From the NCBI RefSeq assembly GCF_001651875.1, contig NZ_LNQB01000065.1, forward strand, positions 46,859-110,858: a DNA stretch of 64,000 nt, given 5' to 3'. The position numbers and the translations under genes are program-made. The stretch's first letter is position 1. Every line of letters begins with the position of its first letter. Under the pieces are notes generated by a model, which was given only the letters and a program-made list of their open reading frames with translations, searched no databases and had not been told where the DNA came from. Positions 43,712-52,706 of the stretch are shown one piece after another. The stretch is from Sinorhizobium saheli (GTDB lineage: Bacteria; Pseudomonadota; Alphaproteobacteria; Rhizobiales; Rhizobiaceae).

Positions 43712-44466
43712 TCAGCGATATCGTTGCCATCATCCGCGATTACTGGCTGCTGCTGCTCATCGGGCAGTATCCGAACGGTCCGCTCGGGGGACTTGCGGCG
43801 ACGCTGATGCTCTCGGTCCTGGCGATCGCCTTTGCCTTTCCGGTGAGCATTGCGCTCGCGCTTGCCCGGCTTTCGAAGTCGCCGTTCCTGAACTGGCCGG
43901 TGACCGCGCTCGTCTACTTCACGCGCGGCGTGCCGCTGCTGATGTTGATCCTGTGGGGATATTTCCTCGTGCCGCTCGTCACAGGAGCCAATGTCCCGGC
44001 CTTCCTCACGATGCTGGTAACGCTCGTCGTCTACCAGGGTGCGTTCCTGAGCGAGGTGGTGCGCGGCGGGATCGTCGCACTCGGACACGGCCAGATGGAG
44101 GCAGCCCGGGCGCTCGGCCACAGCTATCTCGGCGCGATGCGCTACGTCATCCTGCCGCAGGCACTCTACAATGTGATTCCGAGCATCATTTCGGTCTTCG
44201 TCGCGACGATCAAGGACACGACCCTCGGCTACGTGATCAACGTGCCCGACCTGACCTTCGCCGCCAGCCAGATCAACAACCAGCTGCTCACCCAGCCGTT
44301 CCAGGTCTTCTTCATCCTCGCGGCCGTCTACTACGTGATCTGCTGGTCGTTGAGCCGGGTGGCCGTGCTCACGGAGCGCCGGATCACCCGCAGGCGGGCC
44401 GGCACCGCGCCGCAGCCAACCGCGAAATCCCTCAAACTCGCAGCTCTCACGGATCAGCCATCATGA
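43708..44466 (+). CDS. Polar amino-acid ABC transporter permease
   Basis: The 252-residue permease has [17 protein letters not shown] and [20 protein letters not shown], the family signatures. Its N-terminus has a 20-residue amphipathic segment before the first helix. It overlaps the ATPase start by four bases. Partner of the 43004 product. Confidence 0.92.
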   Translation: MISDIVAIIRDYWLLLLIGQYPNGPLGGLAATLMLSVLAIAFAFPVSIALALARLSKSPFLNWPVTALVYFTRGVPLLMLILWGYFLVPLVTGANVPAFLTMLVTLVVYQGAFLSEVVRGGIVALGHGQMEAARALGHSYLGAMRYVILPQALYNVIPSIISVFVATIKDTTLGYVINVPDLTFAASQINNQLLTQPFQVFFILAAVYYVICWSLSRVAVLTERRITRRRAGTAPQPTAKSLKLAALTDQPS

Positions 44467-45227
44467 ACACGACCGTGCCCTCGAACAATTCGCCCATGAT
44501 TCAGCTGAAAGGCGTCCGCAAGAGCTACGGCCTCTATGAGGTGCTCAAGGGGATCGATGCCGAAGTGGCTCGCGGCGAGGTCGTGGTGATCTGCGGCCCG
44601 TCCGGCTCGGGCAAGTCGACATTGATCCGGACCGTCAACCGGCTGGAGGAAATCGGGAGCGGCTCGATCGTCTGCGACGGCAACAACATCCATCAGCCGA
44701 TGCCTGCCAGGGAACTCAACCTGTTGCGCAGCCGCATCGGCTTCGTCTTCCAGAGCTTCAACCTGTTTCCTCACCTGTCGGCCATCGACAACATCGCGAT
44801 ATCGCCGATCCGGGTGAAGGGCGTCCCGCGCGAGGCGGCCTACGCCAAGGCCACGCAGCTCCTGGAACGCGTGGGCCTCGCCGACAAGGCCCATGCCTAT
44901 CCCGGTCAACTGTCGGGCGGCCAGCAGCAGCGAGTCGCCATAGCACGGGCGCTGGCGATGGAACCCCCGGTGATGCTCTTCGACGAGCCGACGAGCGCAC
45001 TCGACCCGGAAATGGTCGGCGAGGTTCTCGCCGTTATGAAAGGGCTCGCGGCCGACGGCATGACGATGATGTGCGTCACGCACGAGATGGGCTTTGCCCG
45101 TGATGTCGCGGATCGCGTCTGGTTCATCGACCAGGGGCAGATCATCGAGTCCGCCCCGCCCGACGAATTCTTCTCTCGCCCCCAAACGACGCGAGCGCAG
45201 CGCTTCCTGAGCGATCTGCGGCACTAA
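44463..45227 (+). CDS. Polar amino-acid ABC transporter ATP-binding protein (GlnQ-like)
   Basis: The 254-residue ATPase has Walker [10 protein letters not shown] at 45-53, [30 protein letters not shown] and [14 protein letters not shown]. It lacks the long C-terminal regulatory domain, as is normal for GlnQ-type subunits. The binding-protein gene follows after 30 bases. Confidence 0.94.
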   Translation: MNTTVPSNNSPMIQLKGVRKSYGLYEVLKGIDAEVARGEVVVICGPSGSGKSTLIRTVNRLEEIGSGSIVCDGNNIHQPMPARELNLLRSRIGFVFQSFNLFPHLSAIDNIAISPIRVKGVPREAAYAKATQLLERVGLADKAHAYPGQLSGGQQQRVAIARALAMEPPVMLFDEPTSALDPEMVGEVLAVMKGLAADGMTMMCVTHEMGFARDVADRVWFIDQGQIIESAPPDEFFSRPQTTRAQRFLSDLRH

Positions 45228-45257
45228 CCAAAACCAAACTCCAGAGGAGAACACGCA

Positions 45258-46094
45258 ATGAAAGTGAAATCATGGACCCTGGGCGTCGCGCTCGTGGTGA
45301 CCGCGGTTGCCGGTCCGGCAAAGGCGGACAAGCTTGCCGATATCATTTCGGCCAAGGTGATCCGCTGCGGAACCTTTGCCGACGTGCCGCCCTTCGCGGC
45401 CCCCGATCCGAAAACGCGCGAGATGGCGGGTTTCGACGTCGATCTCTGCAACGCGATCGCCCGCGAGCTCGGCGTCAAGGCCGAGATCAAGCCGTTGTCG
45501 GTCGAGGCGCGCGTTCCCGAGGTGAAGCTTGGGCACGTCGACATCGCGGTGGCCAACCTTGCCTATACGCTGAGCCGCGCCGAACAGATCGAGTTCAGCC
45601 ATCCCTATTATCTCGCCAAGGAAATGCTGATCGTGAAGGCCGATGACCCCGGCCAGAAGAAGGCCGATTTCGCCGGTGTCCGGCTTGCCTCGACGAAGGG
45701 CTCGACCTCGGAGCTCGCCATCCGCAAGAACGAATCGAAGCCGCTGACGTTCCAGGATACGGGTTCCGCCTATCTCGCCGTTCAGCAGGGCAAGGCCCGT
45801 GGGCTCGTCGCCAATACGATGACGACGACCAAGATCGTTCACGAGTCGAAGACCAAGGGTGCCGAGATGCGCATGATCGAAGAGCCCATGCTCTACCAGC
45901 CGATCGGCATCGGCATGAAGAAGGACGAGCCGGCATTGACGGCGAAGATCAACGAAATCCTGGTCGCGCTCGACACGTCCGGCGAGATCAACAAGATCTG
46001 GGACAAATGGCTCGGACCGAACACCGAGTACAACATGACCCGCACGGACAAGGTCGTTCCGATCACCGAGCTGAAGTTCGAGCCGATTCCGTAG
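45258..46094 (+). CDS. Polar amino-acid ABC transporter substrate-binding protein
   Basis: This family-3 periplasmic binding protein has 278 residues and a Sec signal ending GPAKADK. RCGTFADVPPFAAPDPK, GFDVDLCNAIARELGV and ANLAYTLSRAEQIEFSHPYY are the expected blocks. The ATG at 45258 follows AGAGGAGAA. It completes the importer encoded at 43004-45227. The ligand is not resolved. Confidence 0.93.
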   Translation: MKVKSWTLGVALVVTAVAGPAKADKLADIISAKVIRCGTFADVPPFAAPDPKTREMAGFDVDLCNAIARELGVKAEIKPLSVEARVPEVKLGHVDIAVANLAYTLSRAEQIEFSHPYYLAKEMLIVKADDPGQKKADFAGVRLASTKGSTSELAIRKNESKPLTFQDTGSAYLAVQQGKARGLVANTMTTTKIVHESKTKGAEMRMIEEPMLYQPIGIGMKKDEPALTAKINEILVALDTSGEINKIWDKWLGPNTEYNMTRTDKVVPITELKFEPIP

Positions 46095-46128
46095 TCACCG
46101 AACGGCGATGAAACATCGCTTTCCCAGG

Positions 46129-46152
46129 ATGCGGCCCGGCCCCGGGTCGCAT
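46129..46152 (+). terminator. GC-rich hairpin after the amino-acid transporter genes
   Basis: ATGCGGCCCGG and CCGGGTCGCAT form an 11-bp stem with one G-T pair around a CC loop, 35 bases after the binding-protein stop. It lacks a U-run, so termination is uncertain; it might only reduce read-through to the RraA-like gene. Confidence 0.45.
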
Positions 46153-46237
46153 TCGAGCAGCCGTGCGCCCGGACGCGGGAGCTGCACGCCAGGATCAACA
46201 CAATTCCGGCAGCCGTCCACGGCCCAGGAGACGTCAA

Positions 46238-46912
46238 ATGATCAAGCTCAAACAACGGTTTGAACGCCCGAGCAAGGACGAGATCGAGGCCATCGCCCGG
46301 TTCTCGCCGGCGACCCTCCACGAGGCACAGGGCCGCAGAGGCGCGCTGTCTTCGCGGTTGAAGCCGATCGACTACCGCATGAAACTCTGCGGCCCGGCCT
46401 TCACGGTCAAATGCGCGCCCCGCGACAACATCATGCTGCAGGTCGCGATCAACTACGCTGAGCCCGGCGACATCATCGTCGTTTCCGCCGGCGAGTACGA
46501 GGAGGCCGGGTCCTTCGGCGACGTCCTCGCCAATGCCTGTCTCGCGAAGGGCATCGGCGGTCTCGTCACCGATACCGGCGTCAGGGACACCTTGCAGTTG
46601 CGCGAACTCGGCTTCCCCGTCTTCTCCTTGAGCGTCTGCATCAAGGGCACGGTCAAGGAGACGCTCGGCGCCACCAACGCGCCGATACTCATCGGCGACG
46701 AGATCGTGCATCCCGGCGATATCATCGTCGGCGACGCGGACGGCTTGGTCGTCGTGCGGCGGACCGAGGCACGCGACGTGGCGAAGCTGGCGCAGGCGAG
46801 GGAGGACGCCGAGGCCGAATACATCGCCGCCTACAAGGCGGGCAAATCGGTCGTCGAGGTCAGCAAGCTGGAAGCCGTGCTGAAGGCAAAGGGCCTCGTC
46901 GTCGAGGATTGA
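46238..46912 (+). CDS. RraA-family protein, possible class II pyruvate aldolase (HMG/CHA type)
   Basis: The 224-residue protein matches the RraA/demethylmenaquinone-methyltransferase-like fold. GGLVTDTGVRD holds the Arg and Asp that in HMG/CHA aldolases bind pyruvate and the metal, and GEYEEAGSFGDVLANACLAKG supplies the loop from the adjacent strand. It is therefore more likely an aldolase or decarboxylase than the RNase E regulator. The ATG at 46238 follows CAGGAGACG. It comes after the amino-acid transporter in the same direction. A role in cleaving a 4-hydroxy-2-oxo acid derived from the imported substrate is possible. Confidence 0.85.
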   Translation: MIKLKQRFERPSKDEIEAIARFSPATLHEAQGRRGALSSRLKPIDYRMKLCGPAFTVKCAPRDNIMLQVAINYAEPGDIIVVSAGEYEEAGSFGDVLANACLAKGIGGLVTDTGVRDTLQLRELGFPVFSLSVCIKGTVKETLGATNAPILIGDEIVHPGDIIVGDADGLVVVRRTEARDVAKLAQAREDAEAEYIAAYKAGKSVVEVSKLEAVLKAKGLVVED

Positions 46913-46949
46913 CGTGCGGTCCGGCCGCGAAGACGGGCAGGCACCTTTG

Positions 46950-47846
46950 TCAGGGGTGCTGCACGCCCCGACGATTGAGCGAGATCGTGTAGATGCTCGT
47001 TGTCGCGGTGATGAAGAGCTGATGCTTTGCCCGTCCTCCGAAGCAGAGATTGGAGACAAGTTCGGGGACGAGGATCTTGCCCATCAGGTGACCATCGGGG
47101 GCGATGCAATGGACGCCGTCGGCCGCCGAGGACCATAGGTTCCCGTCGCTGTCGATGCGAAAGCCGTCGGCGCAGCCAGGATTGATGGCGTGGAAGACCT
47201 CTCCGTCCGACAACCGGCCGTTCGACCCGACGTCGAAGACGCGGATATGCTGCGGGTCAGAGTGGAACATCCGCCCGGTATCGGCCACATAAAGCCGCTT
47301 CTCGTCAGGGCTGAAGGCCAGTCCGTTCGGGCAGTGCATATCGGTCACGACCGCCTCGATGCGGCCTGCGGGGTCGACGCGATAGACGCAGCAAGGCAGT
47401 TCCTGCTCCGAGCGATAACCCTCGTAGTCGGTCATGATCCCATAGTGCGGATCGGAGAACCAGATCGAGCCATCGGAACTGACGACCACGTCGTTGGGCG
47501 AGTTCAACCGCTTGCCCCGGAAGCTGTCGGCAATGACGGTGATCGACCCGTCGAACTCCGTCCGGGTGACCCGCCTCGTGCCATGTTCACAGGTCACTAG
47601 TCTCCCCTGTCGATCCCGTGTGTTACCATTGGCAAAGTTCGACGGCTCTCTGAAGACCGAGACCCCGGCACCCGGAGTCCACCGGTGGATGCGATTGTTG
47701 GGAATGTCTGAAAACAGAAGGCATCCAGCGTCACCGAACCAGACCGGGCCCTCCACCCAATCGAAGCCCGTCGCGATCTGCTTCACCGGCGCGTTGCCGA
47801 GAACAAAGGTGCCAAATTCAGGATCGATGACTTCAAAGAACGACAT
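46950..47846 (-). CDS. SMP-30/gluconolactonase family lactonase
   Basis: This 298-residue beta-propeller lactonase has WVEGPVWF, with the metal Glu, LNSPNDVVVSSDGSIWFSDP and CPNGLAFSPDEKRLYVADT. The family hydrolyses sugar lactones such as gluconolactone to aldonates. The start at 47846 follows AAGGGGAAA. It is divergent from the GlcG/HbpS gene, with an aldonate-type operator between them, and lies next to gluconate/idonate genes. The pathway fit is therefore good. Confidence 0.9.
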   Translation of the reverse strand: MSFFEVIDPEFGTFVLGNAPVKQIATGFDWVEGPVWFGDAGCLLFSDIPNNRIHRWTPGAGVSVFREPSNFANGNTRDRQGRLVTCEHGTRRVTRTEFDGSITVIADSFRGKRLNSPNDVVVSSDGSIWFSDPHYGIMTDYEGYRSEQELPCCVYRVDPAGRIEAVVTDMHCPNGLAFSPDEKRLYVADTGRMFHSDPQHIRVFDVGSNGRLSDGEVFHAINPGCADGFRIDSDGNLWSSAADGVHCIAPDGHLMGKILVPELVSNLCFGGRAKHQLFITATTSIYTISLNRRGVQHP

Positions 47847-47868
47847 TGCTTTCCCCTTGCATTAGAAG

Positions 47869-47884
47869 ATGTTATCGATACCAC
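47869..47884 (+). promoter_or_regulatory. GntR/LacI-type operator, imperfect (site A)
   Basis: ATGTTATCGATACCAC keeps the left half and core of ATGTTATCGATAACAT and degrades in the right half. It lies between the divergent gluconolactonase and GlcG genes, 23 bases from the former start and 32 from the latter. Confidence 0.7.
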
Positions 47885-47915
47885 ACCGAATTCCTTGAGA
47901 CGAGAGCGAATTACG

Positions 47916-48335
47916 ATGGTTGCCACCGAGAGCACGCAAGTCCTGACCGATGACGCGGTGTTGAAAATGCTGTCGGCGGCCCGGGACCGGGCGCAACAAT
48001 TGCACCAGCCGCAATGCATTGTCATCGTCGATGCCAGCGGTGTCACGCTTGCCCAGTTGCGCATGCGTGGTGCGCGATTCTTGTCGCTTGCCAGCGCCGA
48101 AGCGAAGGCGCGGACCGCAGCCTCGATCGGCGCCGAAACCAAAACGATTCCCGAAGAGGTACGGCTTCTCATCGCCGCAGCGACAGGGGGGGCCGTGACC
48201 GGCCTTGCCGGCGGACTCCCGATCAGGATCGCCGGCGTGCTCGTCGGCGGCATAGGCGTTGGTTCCGGCACCGGCGAACAGGATGTCACGGTCGCCCGGG
48301 CCGCACTGAGTGCGATTGGCGCCGACATGGCCTGA
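47916..48335 (+). CDS. GlcG/HbpS family heme-binding-like protein
   Basis: The 139-residue protein is of the Haem_degrading (GlcG/HbpS, DUF336) family: CIVIVDASGVTLAQLRMRGA, then SLASAEAKARTAA and a glycine-rich GGLPIRIAGVLVGGIGVGSG. Members often sit next to glycolate or sugar-acid oxidation genes, and some bind heme; function here is unknown. I start at the ATG at 47916; a TTG at 47895 would add seven residues. It is divergent from the lactonase gene. Confidence 0.82.
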   Translation: MVATESTQVLTDDAVLKMLSAARDRAQQLHQPQCIVIVDASGVTLAQLRMRGARFLSLASAEAKARTAASIGAETKTIPEEVRLLIAAATGGAVTGLAGGLPIRIAGVLVGGIGVGSGTGEQDVTVARAALSAIGADMA

Positions 48336-48347
48336 CAAGATCGCGGG

Positions 48348-48408
48348 AGAGCATTTTGCAGTCAGGTGGAATCACCTGACGTCGCACGCATGTGAGTGCA
48401 TCCGCTCT
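48348..48408 (+). repeat. Mosaic palindromic repeat copy (compound)
   Basis: AGAGCATTTTGC, CAGGTGGAATCACCTG (a perfect stem arm pair) and the end GTGCATCCGCTCT reproduce both modules of the repeat at 8246-8346 in shortened form. It begins 13 bases after the GlcG stop. Confidence 0.75.
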
Positions 48409-48484
48409 AACGCTCAACAACAGCGGCGGCGCGGACCTTGGCCGCGCCGCCTGTTCTTTATGGCTGCAAGGCCATTGCCGACGA

Positions 48485-49516
48485 TCAGGAAAAGGCGATC
48501 TGCGCCTTCATCGCCTGGCTGCGGTCGCTTGCCAGTTCGAAGGCGGTGACCGCTTCGGCGAGCGGCAACGTGTGGGTGATTAGCGGCTTGACGTCGATCA
48601 GCCCCTTCTGCATCAGCCCGACGCCGGTGGCGAATTCCTCGTGGAAGCGGAAGGAGCCGCGCAGTTCGAGTTCCTTGGCGGTGATCGCCATCATCGGCAG
48701 GCTCATGTCGCCGCCGAGCCCAAGCTGGATGATGATGCCGCGCGGGCGCAGCGCGGCGATGCCGGCGGCAAGAGCAGGGGCTGCGCCCGAGCACTCGTAG
48801 AGAACGTCGAAGCTGCCCTTGTCGGCGCCAAAGGGGGCGAGCGCATCCGGTTCGCTCTTCGTGTTGATGACCCGATCGGCGCCGGCTTTTTTGGCGAGTG
48901 CCAGGGTGAAATCGGAAAGATCGACCGCAACGATCTCGGCCGCGCCGGCGCGGCGCGCCGCGAGAATCGAAAGGACCCCGATCGGCCCGCAGCCGGTGAC
49001 GAGAACCCGCTTGCCGAGCATATCACCCGCCCGGCGGGTCGCATGCAGCGTCACCGCCAGCGGTTCGCCGAGCGCCGCCTCGCCGGGCGCGAGGCCATCG
49101 GCCGGCACGCATTGGATGGCATCGGCGACAAGCACCTCGCGGAAGGCGCCTTGGATATGCGGAAAAGGCATGGCGCTGCCGTAGAAGCGCATGTTGAGGC
49201 ACTGGTTGTGCAGCCCTTCCTGGCAATAGCGGCAGGTCCGGCAGGGGCGGGACGGTGAAACCGCAACGAGCTGGCCTATCTTCAGCCCCTCGACACCCGA
49301 TCCCAGCGCTTCCACGTAGGCCGAGACCTCGTGGCCGAGGATCATCGGCTCGCGCAGCCGCACCGTGCCGAAGCCGCCGTGATTGTAGTAATGCAGGTCG
49401 CTGCCGCAGACGCCGCCGACGGCGAGGCGCAGGCGAACTCCGCCTGGGCCCGGTTCCTCGACCGCCCGCTCCTCGATGCGCAGATCCTTTGCGCCGTGAA
49501 CGACAATGGCTTTCAT
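48485..49516 (-). CDS. idnD: L-idonate 5-dehydrogenase-like zinc alcohol dehydrogenase
   Basis: The 343-residue enzyme equals the E. coli IdnD length. It has the catalytic zinc ligands Cys37 and His62-Glu63 in GHE, four structural zinc cysteines at 92, 95, 98 and 106, and the NAD motif GCGPIGVLSILAA. Medium-chain dehydrogenases of this group oxidise polyols and idonate. Neighbours (IdnO-like SDR, gluconokinase, GntR-type repressor) support idonate as substrate. It lies 10 bases downstream of the 2-hydroxyacid dehydrogenase in one minus-strand operon. AAGGAGG fixes the start at 49516. Confidence 0.85.
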   Translation of the reverse strand: MKAIVVHGAKDLRIEERAVEEPGPGGVRLRLAVGGVCGSDLHYYNHGGFGTVRLREPMILGHEVSAYVEALGSGVEGLKIGQLVAVSPSRPCRTCRYCQEGLHNQCLNMRFYGSAMPFPHIQGAFREVLVADAIQCVPADGLAPGEAALGEPLAVTLHATRRAGDMLGKRVLVTGCGPIGVLSILAARRAGAAEIVAVDLSDFTLALAKKAGADRVINTKSEPDALAPFGADKGSFDVLYECSGAAPALAAGIAALRPRGIIIQLGLGGDMSLPMMAITAKELELRGSFRFHEEFATGVGLMQKGLIDVKPLITHTLPLAEAVTAFELASDRSQAMKAQIAFS

Positions 49517-49526
49517 CGGGGCCTCC

Positions 49527-50474
49527 TTACAAAACAGGCGTCAGCAGCGGCTTGCCGGCAAAATGCGCGGCGAGATTGTCGCGCACCAACTGGCCCATGG
49601 CCTTGCGCGTCTCGATCGTGCCCGAGGCATGGTGCGGCTGGAGCAGCACGTTGTCGAGCGCCAGGAAGCGCGGGTTGAGGGCCGGCTCGCCCTCGAAGAC
49701 GTCGAGCGCCGCGGAGCCGAGCGTCCTGTTTTCCAGCGCCTCGAGCAGCGCCTCCTCGTCGATGTTGGAGGCGCGGGAAATGTTGACCAGCATGCCTTCC
49801 GGCCCGAGTGCCGCGATCACTTCGCGGCCGACGATATGGCGCGTCGCGGCGGAAGCCGCGAGCGTGACGAACAGGAAGTCCGACCGTTCGGCAAGCGCCA
49901 CCGGATCGGCGACGAATTCCCATTCGGATGCATAGGGCTTCGCCTCGACGTCGGAATAGGCGATGTCCATGTCGAAGCCGTTGAGGCGCTTGGCGACCTC
50001 GTAGCCGATACGGCCGAGGCCGAGCACGCCGGCACGCCGGCCCCAGACGCGGCGCTTCAGCGGATAGAGGCCTCGTGTCGCCCAACTGCCGTCCTTCACC
50101 CAGCTTTCCGCGCCGATCATGCCGCGCGACAGGCAGAGCATCATCGCCACGCCGAGATCGGCGACGTCGTTGGTCAGAACGTCCGGCGTGTTGGTGACGC
50201 GCACGCCGCGTTCACGGCAGGCGGCAAGATCGACCGCGTCGAAGCCGACGCCATAGACGGAGATGACTTCGAGCCCCGGGCACGCCTCGATCATCGCGCG
50301 GGTTGCGCCGAGTTCGCCGCGCGTGGCGATCCCTCTGACGCTTGGCCCGACCTCGGCGAGGAACCCCGCCTTGTCGGCGGCATCGAAGTAGCGGTGCACC
50401 GTAAAGGCTTCGTTCAACGGCACCTCGTCCCACTCCGGATAGGGCCCGACCTGGAGAATATGCGGCTTGGTCAA
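49527..50474 (-). CDS. D-isomer-specific 2-hydroxyacid dehydrogenase
   Basis: The 315-residue protein has the NAD Rossmann motif GVLGLGRIGYEVAKRL and the C-terminal QPHHASGTIETR, with the catalytic His. It resembles GhrB/2-ketogluconate reductases. The start is decided by GGGACGGAG, which lies about 8 bases before a TTG at 50474. The in-frame ATG at 50498 abuts an operator (50502-50517) and has no ribosome site, so I reject it. The enzyme could interconvert 2-keto-gluconate and gluconate; this is inferred from the neighbours. Confidence 0.85.
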   Translation of the reverse strand: MTKPHILQVGPYPEWDEVPLNEAFTVHRYFDAADKAGFLAEVGPSVRGIATRGELGATRAMIEACPGLEVISVYGVGFDAVDLAACRERGVRVTNTPDVLTNDVADLGVAMMLCLSRGMIGAESWVKDGSWATRGLYPLKRRVWGRRAGVLGLGRIGYEVAKRLNGFDMDIAYSDVEAKPYASEWEFVADPVALAERSDFLFVTLAASAATRHIVGREVIAALGPEGMLVNISRASNIDEEALLEALENRTLGSAALDVFEGEPALNPRFLALDNVLLQPHHASGTIETRKAMGQLVRDNLAAHFAGKPLLTPVL

Positions 50475-50491
50475 TTCAGAAACTCCGTCCC

Positions 50492-50520
50492 TTGACATTG
50501 AATGTTATCGATAACATAAA
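50492..50520 (+). promoter_or_regulatory. Promoter with perfect GntR/LacI-type operator (site B)
   Basis: TTGACA at 50492-50497 and CATAAA at 50515-50520 are a 17-base-spaced promoter for the plus-strand SDR-gluconokinase genes. The perfect palindrome ATGTTATCGATAACAT (50502-50517) fills the spacer and would block it. The divergent 2-hydroxyacid dehydrogenase gene starts 28 bases to the left and is probably controlled too. Confidence 0.85.
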
Positions 50521-50561
50521 CAGATCAAATCCGGATGTCGAGATGAAATGCGGGAGGAAAG

Positions 50562-51317
50562 ATGACCCTCGAACTGTTCGATCTCAAAGGCCGGCGGGCG
50601 CTCGTCACCGGCTCGTCGCAGGGCATCGGCCTTGCGCTCGCCCGTGGCCTCGCCGATGCCGGGGCGGAAGTCGTCCTCAACGGGCGCGATCAGGCAAAGC
50701 TCGCCGAAGCGGCCGGACGCGTCCCCGGCGCGAAAAAGCTCGCCTTCGACGCGACCGACCATGAGGCGGTGCGCGGCGCCGTCGACGGCTTCGAGGCGGA
50801 AGTCGGGCCGATCGACATCCTCGTCAACAATGCCGGCATGCAGCACCGCACGCCGCTCGAGGACTTCCCCGCCGACGCCTTCGAGAAGCTGCTGAGGACC
50901 AACATCTCGACGGTCTTCAACGTCGGCCAGGCGGTAGCCCGGCACATGATCAAGCGCCGTGCCGGCAAGATCATCAACATCGCCAGCGTCCAGACGGCGC
51001 TCGCCCGTCCGGGCATCGCCCCCTACACCGCCACCAAGGGCGCGGTCGGCAATCTCACCAAGGGCATGGCGACCGACTGGGCGAAATACGGGTTGCAATG
51101 CAACGCCATCGCGCCGGGTTACTTCGACACGCCGCTCAACGCCGCCCTCGTTGCCGATCCGGACTTTTCGGCCTGGCTCGAAAAGCGCACCCCGGCCGGC
51201 CGCTGGGGCAGGGTGGAGGAGCTTGTCGGCGCCTGCATCTTCCTCGCCTCCAATGCTTCCTCTTTCGTGAACGGACACGTGCTCTATGTCGACGGCGGCA
51301 TCACAGCTTCTCTCTGA
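50562..51317 (+). CDS. idnO: Gluconate 5-dehydrogenase-like SDR (5-ketogluconate reductase)
   Basis: The 251-residue SDR has TGSSQGIG at 16-23, NNAG at 89-92, followed by the MQHRTPLEDF segment typical of IdnO/gluconate 5-dehydrogenases, and YTATK with Tyr155 and Lys159. In E. coli IdnO reduces 5-ketogluconate to gluconate after IdnD. GGGAGGAAAG precedes the ATG. The gluconokinase frame begins within its last codons. It is the first gene of the plus-strand aldonate operon. Confidence 0.88.
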   Translation: MTLELFDLKGRRALVTGSSQGIGLALARGLADAGAEVVLNGRDQAKLAEAAGRVPGAKKLAFDATDHEAVRGAVDGFEAEVGPIDILVNNAGMQHRTPLEDFPADAFEKLLRTNISTVFNVGQAVARHMIKRRAGKIINIASVQTALARPGIAPYTATKGAVGNLTKGMATDWAKYGLQCNAIAPGYFDTPLNAALVADPDFSAWLEKRTPAGRWGRVEELVGACIFLASNASSFVNGHVLYVDGGITASL

Positions 51318-51822
51318 AATCCCGCCGCGCATGGTGCTGATGGGCGTTGCCGGCTGCGGCAAGTCCTCGGTCGGCGCGGCGCTGGCCACGCGCATCGGCG
51401 CCGTCTATTTCGACGGCGACGACCTGCATCCGGCGGAAAACATCGCCAAGATGAGCAAGGGCATCCCGCTTGACGACGCCGACCGCTGGCCTTGGCTGAC
51501 CCGCGTCGGCGAGGCGCTTGCGGCCGGCACCGGACCGACGATCATCGGCTGCTCGGCGCTGAAGCGCGCCTACCGCACGCATATTGTCCGCACGGCAGGC
51601 GAGCCTGTCACCTTCATCCATCTGGCAGGCACCAGAGCCGTCATCGAGAAGCGCATGGAGGAGCGGCAGGGGCATTTCATGCCGCCTGCGCTGCTGGACA
51701 GCCAGTTCGCGGCGCTCGAGCCGCCGGGACCGGACGAAAACGCCATCAGCGTCGACATCGACCAGCCGCTCGAGGCGGTCGTCGAGGCGATCGCTGCCCA
51801 ACTGGGAGGACTGCATAAATGA
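51286..51822 (+). CDS. gntK: Gluconokinase
   Basis: The 178-residue P-loop kinase has GVAGCGKSSVG (Walker A, residues 20-30), FDGDDLHPAENIAKM and GIPLDDADRWPWL, all diagnostic of GntK-type gluconokinases. It phosphorylates gluconate to 6-phosphogluconate. The start is uncertain: an ATG at 51286 overlaps the SDR end by 32 bases without a clear ribosome site, while the ATG at 51331 would begin just before the P-loop strand. It is four bases overlapped by the next gene. Confidence 0.92.
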   Translation: MSTAASQLLSEIPPRMVLMGVAGCGKSSVGAALATRIGAVYFDGDDLHPAENIAKMSKGIPLDDADRWPWLTRVGEALAAGTGPTIIGCSALKRAYRTHIVRTAGEPVTFIHLAGTRAVIEKRMEERQGHFMPPALLDSQFAALEPPGPDENAISVDIDQPLEAVVEAIAAQLGGLHK

Positions 51823-52706
51823 CGAACAAGGTCGCGTTGATCGGTGCCGGCGCCATGGGCGGCGCCATCGGGACGAGGCTCGTCGAAACCGGCAATCTGC
51901 TGACGGTCTTCGACCTCGACCGGGCCAAGGTGCAGGAGCTGGTCGACAAGGGAGCAAAGGCGGCGGCGAGTGCAGCGGAAGCGGCGGCGGCATCCGACAC
52001 CGTCATCCTCAGCCTCAACTCGGCAAGAATCGTGCATATCGCCGTCTTCGGCGAGACCGGCGTCGCCAAGGGCGCCAAACCCGGAACCCTCATCATCGAC
52101 ATGTCGTCGATCGATCCGGAAGCCACCAGGGCGCTGGCGAAGGAGGCCGAGGAAACCGGGCTGCGCTGGGTCGACAGTCCGCTTTCGGGCGGCGCGCCGA
52201 AGGCGCTCATCGGTGAGTTGACGCTGATGGCCGGCGGCAAGGAGGAGGACGTCGCCGACGCCTATGAGGTGCTGAAGCACGTCGCCTCGAACTATACGCA
52301 TATGGGGCCGTCCGGCGCCGGGCAGACGACCAAGCTGATCAACCAGGTTCTCTGCGGCCTGAATTTCCTCGCCGTCGCCGAGGCGACGCAGCTGGCGCTC
52401 GACGCCGGCGTCGACGCGGCGAAGGTCCCGCAGGCCTTGAAGGGCGGCCGCGCCGATAGCGCCATCCTGCAGGAATACATGCCGCGCTTCGTCGCCAGGG
52501 ATTATCGCCGCACCGGCCGGATCGACAACATGGTCAAGGACCTGAACGGCGCGCAGGACCTTGCCCGCCGCACCAACACCGCCATGCCGCTGACCGCGAC
52601 CTGCGCGGAAATACACCGCATGCTGACGGCCGCCGGCCTCGGCGGCGAGGACCAGGCGGCGCTGATGGAATTTTTCAAGGGACCCAACAAGGAGATTGCC
52701 GAATGA
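51819..52706 (+). CDS. Beta-hydroxyacid dehydrogenase (3-hydroxyisobutyrate/tartronate-semialdehyde type)
   Basis: The 295-residue enzyme has the NAD(P) motif LIGAGAMGGAIGTRL, substrate motif DSPLSGGAPKAL and the catalytic Lys in GAGQTTKLINQ. The family includes 6-phosphogluconate-dehydrogenase relatives acting on hydroxy acids. Cotranscription with gluconokinase suggests a sugar-acid substrate; the exact one is not deducible. Overlaps with both neighbours show tight operon organisation. Confidence 0.9.
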   Translation: MTNKVALIGAGAMGGAIGTRLVETGNLLTVFDLDRAKVQELVDKGAKAAASAAEAAAASDTVILSLNSARIVHIAVFGETGVAKGAKPGTLIIDMSSIDPEATRALAKEAEETGLRWVDSPLSGGAPKALIGELTLMAGGKEEDVADAYEVLKHVASNYTHMGPSGAGQTTKLINQVLCGLNFLAVAEATQLALDAGVDAAKVPQALKGGRADSAILQEYMPRFVARDYRRTGRIDNMVKDLNGAQDLARRTNTAMPLTATCAEIHRMLTAAGLGGEDQAALMEFFKGPNKEIAE

